From IMG/VR virus record IMGVR_UViG_3300044530_001678, positions 1 through 47,813 of that record: DNA of 47,813 bases. The stretch is one strand, 5' to 3'. Position 1 is the stretch's first letter. Every line of letters begins with the position of its first letter. Both the position numbers and the translations under genes were made by a program. The notes under the pieces were generated by a model that saw only the letters and a program-made list of their open reading frames with translations, ran no database searches and had not been told where the DNA came from. The stretch is from a virus. Of the stretch, positions 26,228-33,699 are shown piece after piece.

Positions 26228-27349
26228 ATGGTTAATATTAAAAAACTAATAAAAGAATCACTTAGAAAAAACTTTAATATGTTAGAAGCCAAATCTGATT
26301 TTGACTCTAGTATGTCTGACGTTTTTAAAACAATGTTTAAGATTGCTAAAGCACAAGAAATGTATGGTCCTAACTCTGATGTAGATGATAATGTTAAACA
26401 ATATTTTGATAGTGAATATGAAGGTCAAGCAGTATTACCAATATTAATTTCACCACGTGGTGACGCAAGATTGGGAACTAATACTGTATCTGCTGCTAAT
26501 AATAAAAAAAATGATAAAATAGGTTTTATTAGAAAAAACGCTAGTTACATGTGGTTTAATATTATGGCTAATAGAGGTATCGAACACAGTCTTAACACTA
26601 ACGGACCACTTGGGTCAGCCAATGAACCTAGAGATAATTTTGCTATTACTAGAAAAGGTTTACAATCAGCTGACGATAATTCTGTTATTAAAACAAGTAG
26701 CGGTAGAAAATTTTCAAAAGAAACTGAATACCTACAAGATAACCAAAAATTAGTTAGTTTTATATATGGAATTAAAGATTCAAAATTAAAACAAAATATT
26801 ATTAATTTAATAAATGATAAAGGGTTAGATGGTGTTGTTGACGTAGATTATGATGTGCCTGGTTCTCCAGCTTCAGATGCAATAATAAAAGCTTATTTGA
26901 TTTATGGTGAAATGATATTGGATTACGTTATTATTAATACCCCTGGTTTTGATGCATATACATCATATGGTGATGCCAAAAATACTGATTCTTACCAACA
27001 AATGTCTGCTGACCCAGAAAGAAAAAAACAAAAATTAAGAATGGATTTCAGAACCGCATATAAACAAAAAGTAGGTAAAGAACCATCCGAAGAAGAAATA
27101 AAAACTTTCTTACAATCAGATTCAGAAAACGCAGAACAATATTTACAAAACAATGATATCAAAAAAGGTGAAAGAGATTTAATTAGTCTTAGAAATGAAC
27201 CAGATTTCGATATTAGCTCATTATCAGATAAAGATAAAAGAAGATATAGAACTTACCAAGACTTAGTTAGAAAACAAGAACGTGGTCAAGAACTAACAAA
27301 TGATGAAAAACGAGAGTTTAGAACTTTAAGTGCTAAATTTAAAAAATAA
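26228..27349 (+). CDS. Hypothetical protein with head-targeting-like N-terminus, 373 aa
   Basis: It starts MVNIKKLIKESLRKNFNMLEAK, the shared motif discussed below. The body has no recognised domain. The last 80 residues are highly charged and helical. A TATTTATATATTTATA tract lies directly upstream. An internal head protein delivered with DNA is an attractive but unproven reading. Confidence 0.7.
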   Translation: MVNIKKLIKESLRKNFNMLEAKSDFDSSMSDVFKTMFKIAKAQEMYGPNSDVDDNVKQYFDSEYEGQAVLPILISPRGDARLGTNTVSAANNKKNDKIGFIRKNASYMWFNIMANRGIEHSLNTNGPLGSANEPRDNFAITRKGLQSADDNSVIKTSSGRKFSKETEYLQDNQKLVSFIYGIKDSKLKQNIINLINDKGLDGVVDVDYDVPGSPASDAIIKAYLIYGEMILDYVIINTPGFDAYTSYGDAKNTDSYQQMSADPERKKQKLRMDFRTAYKQKVGKEPSEEEIKTFLQSDSENAEQYLQNNDIKKGERDLISLRNEPDFDISSLSDKDKRRYRTYQDLVRKQERGQELTNDEKREFRTLSAKFKK

Positions 27350-27376
27350 AAAAAGGGGTTGCAAAACCCCTTTTTT
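27349..27376. terminator. Bidirectional terminator between convergent genes
   Basis: AAAAGGGGTT and AAAACCCCTTTT arms form a stem, with T-runs on both strands. It serves the 373-residue gene (plus) and the PcfJ-like gene (minus). Confidence 0.9.
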
Positions 27377-27379
27377 ATT

Positions 27380-28603
27380 TTAAAACGGTAAATCATCTTC
27401 AATAAACTCACCCAATGGATTTGGTAAACTATCATGGAAAACATTCATACACTCTTTCTTAAAACCTTCTTCATACTTTTTAATATCTTTGTTAAACTCA
27501 TCTAAATATGCGTTAACCTCGTCATACAATTCTTTTGGTGCGTCACAGTTGCCATAACCTCTAAACTGATTTATAAATAATGTTTTTTCTGAATCCATCA
27601 TATTTAATTTAGGTCTATTCCATTGAATTCCATACCTTAAATCTAACGTGTACTGACCAATAGATAATATAGAACATGTACCATTGTTTACTTGTGGTCC
27701 ATATGTACCAACACAATGACTTTGTTTCTTACCCTCAGAAATTAAATCATGATTTGTTTTAAGAATCTGATAATTAGAAAAAGCAGCAAAATCTAAATAA
27801 ACCGTTTTGTTTGATAACATCGATAACGGTTCAAACTCTAATATCACATCAATGTGTTTTTTATACAACATGTCATGAAACTGTTTAATCCTTTTCGCTT
27901 TCCATGCACAATTTATTTTCTCACCAAAAGATTGAGCAAATCTACATGTGTCATAAATTAAATGGTTTTTAAAAAATTCTGGCGTTAGTTTATCTAAGTT
28001 TATAAACAAATGCTTATACTGCTTCCAAAGAAACTTTATATTATCATTTTCCTTAATAGCAATATCCAAAACTTTTGCAACATTATGGTTAACACCATAT
28101 ACATGCTTTATTAATTTTTCCTTGTTAAATAACTTCTTCTTGTTAATGGTTGTCAACGTTAATGAATAACAACTAGTAACATCTAAAGCATTTCGCAACC
28201 AACCAAATTTATTAATAAAATGTTCTCTAACTTTCCAATTGGTAAACGCATTAAAGTTTGCAACAGTCAACGGTTTCATAAGACCATTAAGTTTAAAGTA
28301 AAAAGATTTGGTCTCATGTTTATATATGAAGATATGGTTCGTCTTATTACGTCTATACATAATATTGTTTTTTGAAAAACTAATATTGTTGGTAAATGAA
28401 ACAATTCTAAAATCTTTGTTGGGATATTCAAACAACCAAATAGTATTCTCACTGTATCCGTCTCTATTAGCATTCTCAAATATGATTCTGGCTTTTTGTT
28501 TGTCTTGCTTGTAGATATCAACCAATCTATCCCTTTTTACATTATTAACATCTTTATGCAATAACGTACTAGTAAACTCACTTTGTTCTTTTTTGTTTTT
28601 CAT
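27380..28603 (-). CDS. PcfJ-like protein, 407 aa
   Basis: The C-terminal 130 residues contain the PcfJ signature: a Gly-Lys-x2-SHCVGTYG motif, then LSIGQYTLDLRYG and FINQFRGYGN. PcfJ-like proteins occur on conjugative plasmids and phages. Their biochemical role is not established. The N-terminal part is basic and helical. It has a host-type promoter (28624-28654). Confidence 0.75.
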   Translation of the reverse strand: MKNKKEQSEFTSTLLHKDVNNVKRDRLVDIYKQDKQKARIIFENANRDGYSENTIWLFEYPNKDFRIVSFTNNISFSKNNIMYRRNKTNHIFIYKHETKSFYFKLNGLMKPLTVANFNAFTNWKVREHFINKFGWLRNALDVTSCYSLTLTTINKKKLFNKEKLIKHVYGVNHNVAKVLDIAIKENDNIKFLWKQYKHLFINLDKLTPEFFKNHLIYDTCRFAQSFGEKINCAWKAKRIKQFHDMLYKKHIDVILEFEPLSMLSNKTVYLDFAAFSNYQILKTNHDLISEGKKQSHCVGTYGPQVNNGTCSILSIGQYTLDLRYGIQWNRPKLNMMDSEKTLFINQFRGYGNCDAPKELYDEVNAYLDEFNKDIKKYEEGFKKECMNVFHDSLPNPLGEFIEDDLPF

Positions 28604-28623
28604 GATAAATTTATTTTAAAACA

Positions 28624-28654
28624 CAAATGTAAAAAACTTTTTTCTAATAAACAA
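28624..28654 (-). promoter_or_regulatory. Bacteroidota-type promoter for the PcfJ-like gene
   Basis: Minus-strand TTG (28652-28654), 20 bases, TACATTTG (28624-28631). Confidence 0.7.
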
Positions 28655-29303
28655 ATACTGATGAAGATTTTTTTAATAATCCATACCCATCAATAATCGC
28701 TTTGTCTTCATGCAGCATAGGAACCAACCTTAATTCACCCCTACATTCTTCACCACCAACAACACATTCCTCATCAACCGCAATTGTAATCTTAAATCCA
28801 TCCTTAACACAGTTAATAAATAATCTATTGTGTATCTGCTCTAAGTATCTTGAATCAACCCAGTTATAATTATGGTCGTGTGGTGGCCCCTCATTATATA
28901 CCCAACCAATTTGGTCTGGCGTGGCAATTAATTTTAAAACTTCAGCTTCATAAAAAAGTCCACCGTTCTCATCAATAACTTTCCATCTCTCCTCTTCATC
29001 CATAAACAATCCGTTTACTTCATGTATAACACCGTTAACGTAAAATAAATCGCTTATGTTTAATAACTCATTTGAAACAATAACTGGCAGCAAAGGATAT
29101 AAACTACCACCATGATATTTTTCATCAATACCATATAAACCATACATAAATCCCAATGAATCATCAGAGATAGAATCAACCCAATAAAAATCTTCTTTTG
29201 TTGTAGGTGGGGTAGAGCTTAAAGAAACAATAGTGTCATGCTTTAAAACAATATTCTTATCAACGATAAATCTTAAATCATACTCTTTAATTTTGAACTC
29301 CAT
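28644..29303 (-). CDS. Hypothetical protein, 219 aa
   Basis: The start is set at 29303 (MEFKIKEYDLRF) because the upstream in-frame ATG at 29321 lies inside the promoter -7 box. The protein is acidic, with EECVVGGEECRGELRLV and PPHDHNYNWVDS; it looks soluble. I recognise no family. Its 3' end overlaps the -33 region of the PcfJ-like gene promoter. Confidence 0.7.
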   Translation of the reverse strand: MEFKIKEYDLRFIVDKNIVLKHDTIVSLSSTPPTTKEDFYWVDSISDDSLGFMYGLYGIDEKYHGGSLYPLLPVIVSNELLNISDLFYVNGVIHEVNGLFMDEEERWKVIDENGGLFYEAEVLKLIATPDQIGWVYNEGPPHDHNYNWVDSRYLEQIHNRLFINCVKDGFKITIAVDEECVVGGEECRGELRLVPMLHEDKAIIDGYGLLKKSSSVFVY

Positions 29304-29318
29304 AATAAATGTTTTTAT

Positions 29319-29349
29319 CAAAACTACACACTAATTTATTATATTACAA
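29319..29349 (-). promoter_or_regulatory. Bacteroidota-type promoter for the 219-residue gene
   Basis: Minus-strand TTG (29347-29349), 20 bases, TAGTTTTG (29319-29326). Confidence 0.7.
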
Positions 29350-29360
29350 GTTTTTTTAAA

Positions 29361-30179
29361 TTATTTTTGTAATCCCTTATAAATGTCGTTTTTTAATTTT
29401 TTATAACTTTTCTCATCAGCTGTTAAAGGTTTAAGAGAAAATAACTCAACAATAAAACTATATAAATCATTTTCACTCTTAAATAATTTAGCAGCTTTTA
29501 TATCTTCCATATGTTCTACAACACCAAAATACATAGCATCAGCTTTATTATATGCTGTTAAATTCTCAATAAACCACCACAACCATTTCTGCTTGTTCGC
29601 ATCTTTACCAAAAACTTTTCTAATAATCGTAATTAAAGTAGATATGTTTGCTGTATATTCATGCTGAGATTTTAAATACTTATCATAACTTTTATCATAC
29701 TCACTCTTAGGGTCTCCTTTACTTAACGCAAATTTACTACCACTAGGCTCAGCACCCTTCTTATCATAATACTTATTGAACACATGCTTATCCCTAACCA
29801 ATGGGTCCATAGCGTGAACCAACTCATGATTAAGCAAAGCTGAAAAAGTATTGGCATCATAATCAAAAAACGCCAAATTTAACAATACTGTATCTGTAAT
29901 TGTATCCATCCTACCAGCACCAACATCTTTACCATCATTATATAACCCAACATCAATATTTAACGGTTTACCAGCATTATCTTTTAATTTAAAATAATCT
30001 TTAAATGCTATCAAAGGATTATTATAAGACCTATTTAATGTCTTCTGCTTATAATCATCCAAATTAGTTTTTATTAAATCAAATAATACCCCAAATTTCT
30101 GAATCACATCGTTAGGTATCTCAATAGTACCTTCGTCCAATAAACTTTCCCTTAATAATGTCTTTATAATATTTTTCAT
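29361..30179 (-). CDS. Zincin-type metallopeptidase, 272 aa
   Basis: The zinc motif is LLNHELVHAMDP (HExxH), with a downstream EYTANIST that could supply the third ligand, as in gluzincins. The N-terminus MKNIIKTLLRESLLDE is the same motif as on the 134-residue peptidase, which suggests both are sorted to the same place. A TATAAATA box lies about 11 bases before the ATG, at 30190-30200, the form of T4-type late promoters. The substrate is unknown. Confidence 0.8.
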   Translation of the reverse strand: MKNIIKTLLRESLLDEGTIEIPNDVIQKFGVLFDLIKTNLDDYKQKTLNRSYNNPLIAFKDYFKLKDNAGKPLNIDVGLYNDGKDVGAGRMDTITDTVLLNLAFFDYDANTFSALLNHELVHAMDPLVRDKHVFNKYYDKKGAEPSGSKFALSKGDPKSEYDKSYDKYLKSQHEYTANISTLITIIRKVFGKDANKQKWLWWFIENLTAYNKADAMYFGVVEHMEDIKAAKLFKSENDLYSFIVELFSLKPLTADEKSYKKLKNDIYKGLQK

Positions 30180-30249
30180 TTAATTAATTTTATTTATAAA
30201 TATTGACTTATTTTAATACAGACCATAATATTAAATAAAACGTTTTATT

Positions 30250-30927
30250 ATGGAAATTTTATTCGATGGAAAAAATAATAGATTTATTAACGATAAACTT
30301 AAAAATGTTATCATAGATGAATATGTTAATACCGAAGCCCTTAAAAAAGACTTAACGGAAAAATATAATATAACATCATCCATCCTAAATAAAATATTAA
30401 AAAACTCAACAAAACTATATTGCAACTGCTTAATCTGTGGTCAAAATGATATTAATAAATTTAAAAAAGATAATAAGAAAAAATGCAAAGACTGCATCAA
30501 TAAAGACTCTTCTGTAAGATACCAAAAACTATCCGACATAGATAAAAAAAAATATCTTATAAGACAACATAAATGGGTTAAAAATAATATCATTAAATGT
30601 AGAATACTGTCAGCAAAACATAGAGCCAAAAAAAAAGACCTTAACTTCGATATAGATGAAGACTTTATAAACAACCTACTAATAGAACAAAATTATAAAT
30701 GCAAATATAGCGGCCAGATTCTTGACATATCATCCGTAGGTTCACAAGATACTAAAATGAATATATACGGACTCTCTATTGATAGAATAGATTCTAAAAA
30801 AGGATACACAAAAGATAACGTGGTCCTTGTTGCGTCAATTGTTAACACTATGAAAAATGAACTTACAGAAGCAGATTTCCTAGCGTTTATAAAAACCCTA
30901 TATGACTATAATTTTAAAAACGACTAA
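30250..30927 (+). CDS. HNH endonuclease with zinc finger, 225 aa
   Basis: The N-terminal half has CNCLICGQ and CKDC cysteine pairs near residues 58-82, typical of phage homing nucleases. The catalytic part runs YKCKYSGQIL then LSIDRIDSKKGYTKDNVVLVA (HNH with the first His replaced by Ser-Ile-Asp-Arg as in many phage relatives) and ends in a helical NTMKNELTEADFLAF. It lies directly before the odd repeat region at 30928. Confidence 0.8.
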   Translation: MEILFDGKNNRFINDKLKNVIIDEYVNTEALKKDLTEKYNITSSILNKILKNSTKLYCNCLICGQNDINKFKKDNKKKCKDCINKDSSVRYQKLSDIDKKKYLIRQHKWVKNNIIKCRILSAKHRAKKKDLNFDIDEDFINNLLIEQNYKCKYSGQILDISSVGSQDTKMNIYGLSIDRIDSKKGYTKDNVVLVASIVNTMKNELTEADFLAFIKTLYDYNFKND

Positions 30928-31034
30928 CTCCTTTTTTTTTGCTGCAACTTTTTCCGAAAAAAATTTTTTTAAAATAGGGGGTCTCCTTTTTTTGTTGCAA
31001 CTTTTTCCAGAAAAAAATTTTTTTAAATAAGGGG
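30928..31034. repeat. Two direct repeats with A/T-tracts
   Basis: Units at about 30928-30981 and 30983-31034 share CTCC, a T-run, G(C/T)TGCAACTTTTTCC, AAAAAAATTTTTTT, and end in a short G-run. A looser third A/T block follows to about 31075. Phased A-tracts of this type bend DNA. No gene is visible in the 393 bases from 30928 to 31320 on either strand. Confidence 0.8.
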
Positions 31035-31107
31035 TCCTAAAAATAAAGTCAAAAAATTTTCCCAAAAAAAATTTCGTGAACAGCATCAAGCCCCACATAC
31101 ACCCAAC

Positions 31108-31175
31108 ATACGGGAGGGCTAACGGAGGGGGGTTACAAGGAGGGGGTACATAGGGAGGACTGCCGTATAGGGGGT
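31108..31175 (+). repeat. G-rich block bounded by an ATACGG inverted repeat
   Basis: Plus-strand runs of 3 to 6 G (GGGAGGG, GGGGGG, GGGGG, GGGAGG, GGGGG) stand out in an AT-rich phage. ATACGG at the left and CCGTAT at the right can pair and would present the G-runs in a loop. A G-quadruplex, a protein-binding site or a replication or packaging signal are all possible. Confidence 0.6.
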
Positions 31176-31211
31176 AATTAGCCGTTTTAAGCAACTTTCT
31201 ATTAAAAGTAA

Positions 31212-31267
31212 TATCTTTGTATACCTAACAACAAAAACACGTCTTAAAACTAATTAAAACGTGTTTT
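31212..31267 (+). promoter_or_regulatory. TATCTTTG box followed at once by a strong hairpin
   Basis: TATCTTTG (31212-31219) is followed, 15 bases later, by AAAACACGT (31234-31242) pairing with ACGTGTTTT (31259-31267). No clear TTG lies at -33. A transcript would be only about 50 nt and would end against the convergent 194-residue gene. Confidence 0.45.
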
Positions 31268-31287
31268 GTAATTAAAAATGTATAGGC

Positions 31288-31315
31288 AAAAAAAAAAGTA
31301 CCTTTCGGTACTTTC
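31288..31315 (-). terminator. Intrinsic terminator of the 194-residue gene
   Basis: On the minus strand AAAGTACC and GGTACTTT arms close on GAAA and are followed by a run of T. Confidence 0.9.
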
Positions 31316-31320
31316 TTTTG

Positions 31321-31905
31321 TTATAGTGTCAATCCTTGCATTTTAAATTCGCCTTGCTGAAAGATGAAAGTTTTATATTTGCTTTGCTTAAAGTCGCAAA
31401 GTTTTTTGATTTTGTTTTGTACGATTGTCAATTCTTTGCTTTTCGTTTCTTTGTATTCGACTGCTTCCAAAACACGTTTTTTAACTACTAAACCAAACAC
31501 ATGAATTTCGTTTGTTTCGTTATGTACTTTAATACCTTTTGCAAGGTGCGTATAAGCCTCAATTTGGGCTTGTGAACGTACTATTGTACTATCTTTTTCA
31601 GCCAATAATTTTGCTTTCGTTTCTGGGTTAGATAATCTTTTTTCAAGGCTTGAAAAAAGGTTATTGTAAGCCAAAGTAATTAAGTCGATAGAATAAGTTT
31701 TTTCCAACTTTTCAAAGATAGTAGTTTGATTTGCTTGTAATGAATTAAAATCATTCATTAAACAATTTTCGTAACTAATACCACTAACGATAAGTTGTTT
31801 ACTTAATTCGCCTTGTGCGTTTCTATATGTAGTACCTACAAAGGTTGTACCTTTGATTGTTTTACCTACTGCTACTACGTTGTTGTTTTGTGTTTGCGTT
31901 TTCAT
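31321..31905 (-). CDS. Hypothetical protein, 194 aa, first gene of the early region
   Basis: This is a soluble, Gln/Asn/Lys-rich protein (MKTQTQNNNVVAVGKTIKGT) with a helical second half. Codon use has more G/C third bases than genes to the left (for example TTTGCTTTGCTT, TTCGCC). Its promoter overlaps a palindrome that belongs to a cluster of similar sites, so it may be autoregulated or controlled by the same factor as its divergent neighbours. No DNA-binding motif could be identified by eye. Confidence 0.65.
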   Translation of the reverse strand: MKTQTQNNNVVAVGKTIKGTTFVGTTYRNAQGELSKQLIVSGISYENCLMNDFNSLQANQTTIFEKLEKTYSIDLITLAYNNLFSSLEKRLSNPETKAKLLAEKDSTIVRSQAQIEAYTHLAKGIKVHNETNEIHVFGLVVKKRVLEAVEYKETKSKELTIVQNKIKKLCDFKQSKYKTFIFQQGEFKMQGLTL

Positions 31906-31928
31906 AATTTAAAAGTTTTAATGATTAA

Positions 31929-31967
31929 TAACTTTGACAAAGTTACACATTAAATTGACTATTGCAA
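31929..31967 (-). promoter_or_regulatory. Promoter overlapped by an operator-like palindrome
   Basis: Minus-strand TTG (31965-31967), 19 bases, TAACTTTG (31938-31945). The -7 box is one half of the perfect palindrome TAACTTTGACAAAGTTA (31929-31945). Confidence 0.7.
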
Positions 31968-31991
31968 CAAAAAATTAAAAATAATTCACTC

Positions 31992-32033
31992 AAAGTTATT
32001 AACAATAAAAAAAATTGAATTGTTAATAACTTT
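31992..32033. repeat. 15-bp inverted repeat upstream of RNA copy 1
   Basis: AAAGTTATTAACAAT (31992-32006) and its exact complement ATTGTTAATAACTTT (32019-32033) flank 12 bases. The right arm abuts the -33 TTG of the RNA promoter, which fits an operator or activator site. Confidence 0.8.
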
Positions 32034-32072
32034 TGCTTGCATATTAAATTTATCCTTCCTATATTTGTAGTG

Positions 32073-32130
32073 TACAATTAAGGTACGTGCCGTGGGAATG
32101 GAAGAGTAGACTCCAACCTGGGTTTTATTT
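32073..32130 (+). ncRNA. Structured RNA element, copy 1 (degenerate 3' half)
   Basis: The promoter is TTG (32037-32039) with TATATTTG (32060-32067). The core has ACGTG, P2 CCGT-GGGA-ATGG, and GAGTAGACTCC. The 3' strand of P1 is replaced by CCTGGG, so P1 cannot form. It lies between divergent genes and is followed by a T-rich tract. Confidence 0.65.
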
Positions 32131-32157
32131 TTTTAATATGCAAGTTTTTTTTTAAAA

Positions 32158-32189
32158 AAAGTTATTAACAATTTAGTGTTAATAACTTT
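32158..32189. repeat. 13-bp inverted repeat upstream of the 107-residue gene
   Basis: AAAGTTATTAACA (32158-32170) and TGTTAATAACTTT (32177-32189) flank ATTTAG. It is the same half-site as at 31992 and lies 24 bases before the next -33 box. Confidence 0.8.
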
Positions 32190-32212
32190 GAAAAAAAAAA
32201 GTGAAAAAAGTT

Positions 32213-32242
32213 TTGGTTATTTAAAATTTATCCCTATCTTTG
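32213..32242 (+). promoter_or_regulatory. Bacteroidota-type promoter for the 107-residue gene
   Basis: TTG (32213-32215), 19 bases, TATCTTTG (32235-32242). The surrounding TTGGTTATTTAAAA is almost identical in the promoter at 34027. Confidence 0.8.
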
Positions 32243-32322
32243 TATTGTTCAATTGAGGATATGATATGTACTTCGGTTGGGCGTTAGTTCTTTTTTTATT
32301 TATTTTTTAATACTTTTTTGTT

Positions 32323-32646
32323 ATGAAAACATTGGTAAACATTTACGCACAAGTTGAGGAAAACTATGCTGCTCACACGTGGGATGGTCAAGGGGAATGT
32401 CCACAACATTGGAAAAAGAAAGGTGGTAAAATCTTTCAAGTCAACCTTAATGTTGATTACCTTATGTATGACGAGGAACGCTCAATAAACGCTTTCAAAC
32501 GTCTGCTACAAGACGAGTCTAACGAGGGGTATCGGTATACGTATACCGAACACGAAATCGTGTGGCACGAACCTATCGTCTTGAATGACGACAAGTTCTT
32601 GGAATACGTGCACGCACAAGCACGTGACGTTGAAGTTGAGTACTAA
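32323..32646 (+). CDS. Hypothetical protein, 107 aa
   Basis: An early-type gene with a strong promoter and an 80-base leader. The sequence has an aromatic, His-rich N-terminus (HTWDGQGECPQHWKKKGG) and a C-terminal FLEYVHAQARDVEVEY. GC content is higher than in the left half of the window. It is the first plus-strand gene of a short run to 34374. No family is recognised. Confidence 0.7.
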   Translation: MKTLVNIYAQVEENYAAHTWDGQGECPQHWKKKGGKIFQVNLNVDYLMYDEERSINAFKRLLQDESNEGYRYTYTEHEIVWHEPIVLNDDKFLEYVHAQARDVEVEY

Positions 32647-32660
32647 ATGTACAGAAATCT

Positions 32661-32694
32661 GTCCATAGGGTTATACCTTATGGACTTTTTTCGT
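32661..32694 (+). terminator. Intrinsic terminator of the 107-residue gene
   Basis: GTCCATA and TATGGAC arms with extra inner pairing are followed by six T. It directly follows the palindrome GTACAGAAATCTGT (32649). Confidence 0.85.
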
Positions 32695-32722
32695 TTATAT
32701 TAATTTTTTTTTGGTTAGGGTA

Positions 32723-32752
32723 TTGTGGGAATCAAAATTAATGTTATCTTTG
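32723..32752 (+). promoter_or_regulatory. Bacteroidota-type promoter for the 72-residue gene
   Basis: TTG (32723-32725), 19 bases, TATCTTTG. The -33 region GTATTGTGGGAAT is repeated exactly at 33171. Confidence 0.8.
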
Positions 32753-32776
32753 TAGGGTAATTCAAAATCGTTCTTT

Positions 32777-32995
32777 ATGTTACGTGTAGTTGTAAGACAA
32801 GTTGGAAATTGTCTATTAGTTAGGGAAGGTGAAAAATTCTTTGCCGAACAAGTTGGAAATGACGTTAGGGCTGACATACCAAAAGTTAAGTATGAACGTC
32901 TAAAGATTGAATCTGACGACTTATTTGAGTATCTAATACCTATGCTTATTAGAAACGAAATTAGTCGTCCTATCTTTGAAAAATTGGGGGTTTAA
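32777..32995 (+). CDS. Hypothetical protein, 72 aa
   Basis: A small early-type protein (MLRVVVRQVGNCLLVREGEK) ending in a helix with EISRPIFEKLGV. The stop codon lies within the following terminator stem. No motif is recognised. Confidence 0.7.
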   Translation: MLRVVVRQVGNCLLVREGEKFFAEQVGNDVRADIPKVKYERLKIESDDLFEYLIPMLIRNEISRPIFEKLGV

Positions 32996-33011
32996 AAATC
33001 CCCTTTTTTAT
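32986..33011 (+). terminator. Intrinsic terminator of the 72-residue gene
   Basis: GGGG and CCCC arms around TTTAAAAAT, then six T. The stem includes the last codons of the gene. Confidence 0.75.
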
Positions 33012-33094
33012 TTAGTATAGTTCGTTCACGTATGGACGTGTCGGAGTCTACTCTCTCACTTTGCTTAGCGACTTGTCTCGACTATCAATCATTG
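33005..33094 (-). ncRNA. Structured RNA element, copy 2 (variant 5' half)
   Basis: The minus-strand promoter is TTG (33129-33131) with TATCTTTG (33101-33108). The 3' half is typical: AGAGTAGACTCC, GACACGTC, CATACGTGAAC. The 5' half differs from the main type (GATAGTCGAGACAAGTCGC instead of GACGTG and P2), is about 25 nt longer, and matches copy 3. CACGT-CCAT-ACGTG can form a 5-bp hairpin. The element converges on the 72-residue gene. Confidence 0.75.
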
Positions 33095-33173
33095 ACAAAA
33101 CAAAGATAGATAATAGAAATGATATATGCAAACAATTATTAAAAATAATTTTATTTTTTTTTTCGTTAAGGTA

Positions 33174-33203
33174 TTGTGGGAATGAAAAAAAGTATTATCT
33201 TTG
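33174..33203 (+). promoter_or_regulatory. Bacteroidota-type promoter for the DUF6011-like gene
   Basis: TTG (33174-33176), 19 bases, TATCTTTG (33196-33203). It is divergent from the promoter of RNA copy 2. Confidence 0.8.
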
Positions 33204-33233
33204 TAATAAGTTATTCATTTAAATTTTTTCCTT

Positions 33234-33653
33234 ATGTCACACATTATTTCATCTTCGGCTCTTTTTTCAGTTATCAAGGCTGAAAAAAACAATAGTGGTT
33301 CTGATTTCACTATTAAGTCTATTGCTACGGGCAAAGACTACACGTATGCTATCTCTCGTTCTAAATTTAAGGGCAATTGGTACACGCATATTAGCGTTGA
33401 ACAAGAGTACCAAAAATTCGTTCGTTTGGGGTCTTATTTCAAGGGTAAGATTTACCAAAAAGGGCAAGTGGTTAACTCGCCATCGGCAACAGCAATTTGT
33501 TGGGTGCTTGAAAGGGTTGAACAAAGCAAGTTCGACTTGTTGGATGAGAAGGTTCAAGTTATGCATACGGGCAATTGCATACGTTGTGGACGCACGTTAA
33601 CGGACGCACAATCCATCGAACGTGGGTTAGGTCCGACTTGTGCAAGTCTTTAA
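33234..33653 (+). CDS. DUF6011-like zinc-binding protein, 139 aa
   Basis: The C-terminal 25 residues CIRCGRTLTDAQSIERGLGP followed by TCASL match the short zinc-binding DUF6011 motif (CxxCGRxLxxxxSxxxGxGPxC) found at the ends of many phage and actinobacterial proteins. The N-terminal 110 residues are a beta-rich domain. The binding partner is unknown. Confidence 0.8.
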   Translation: MSHIISSSALFSVIKAEKNNSGSDFTIKSIATGKDYTYAISRSKFKGNWYTHISVEQEYQKFVRLGSYFKGKIYQKGQVVNSPSATAICWVLERVEQSKFDLLDEKVQVMHTGNCIRCGRTLTDAQSIERGLGPTCASL

Positions 33654-33658
33654 CCGAC

Positions 33659-33691
33659 TGAAAAGGGTTCATTAAATGAACTCTTTTTTTT
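33659..33691 (+). terminator. Intrinsic terminator after the DUF6011-like gene
   Basis: GGGTTCAT and ATGAACTC arms close on TAA, followed by a T-run. Confidence 0.9.
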
Positions 33692-33699
33692 ATTGGCAT

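Noticed and set aside
27380-28603. Conjugative element remnant because of the PcfJ-like domain
   Set aside because: No other conjugation or plasmid genes are present; PcfJ-like proteins are common in phages.
30898-31194. Minus-strand 98-codon frame across the repeat region
   Set aside because: Its sequence (poly-Phe, poly-Lys, poly-Pro) simply mirrors the A-tracts and G-runs, and it overlaps the end of the HNH gene.
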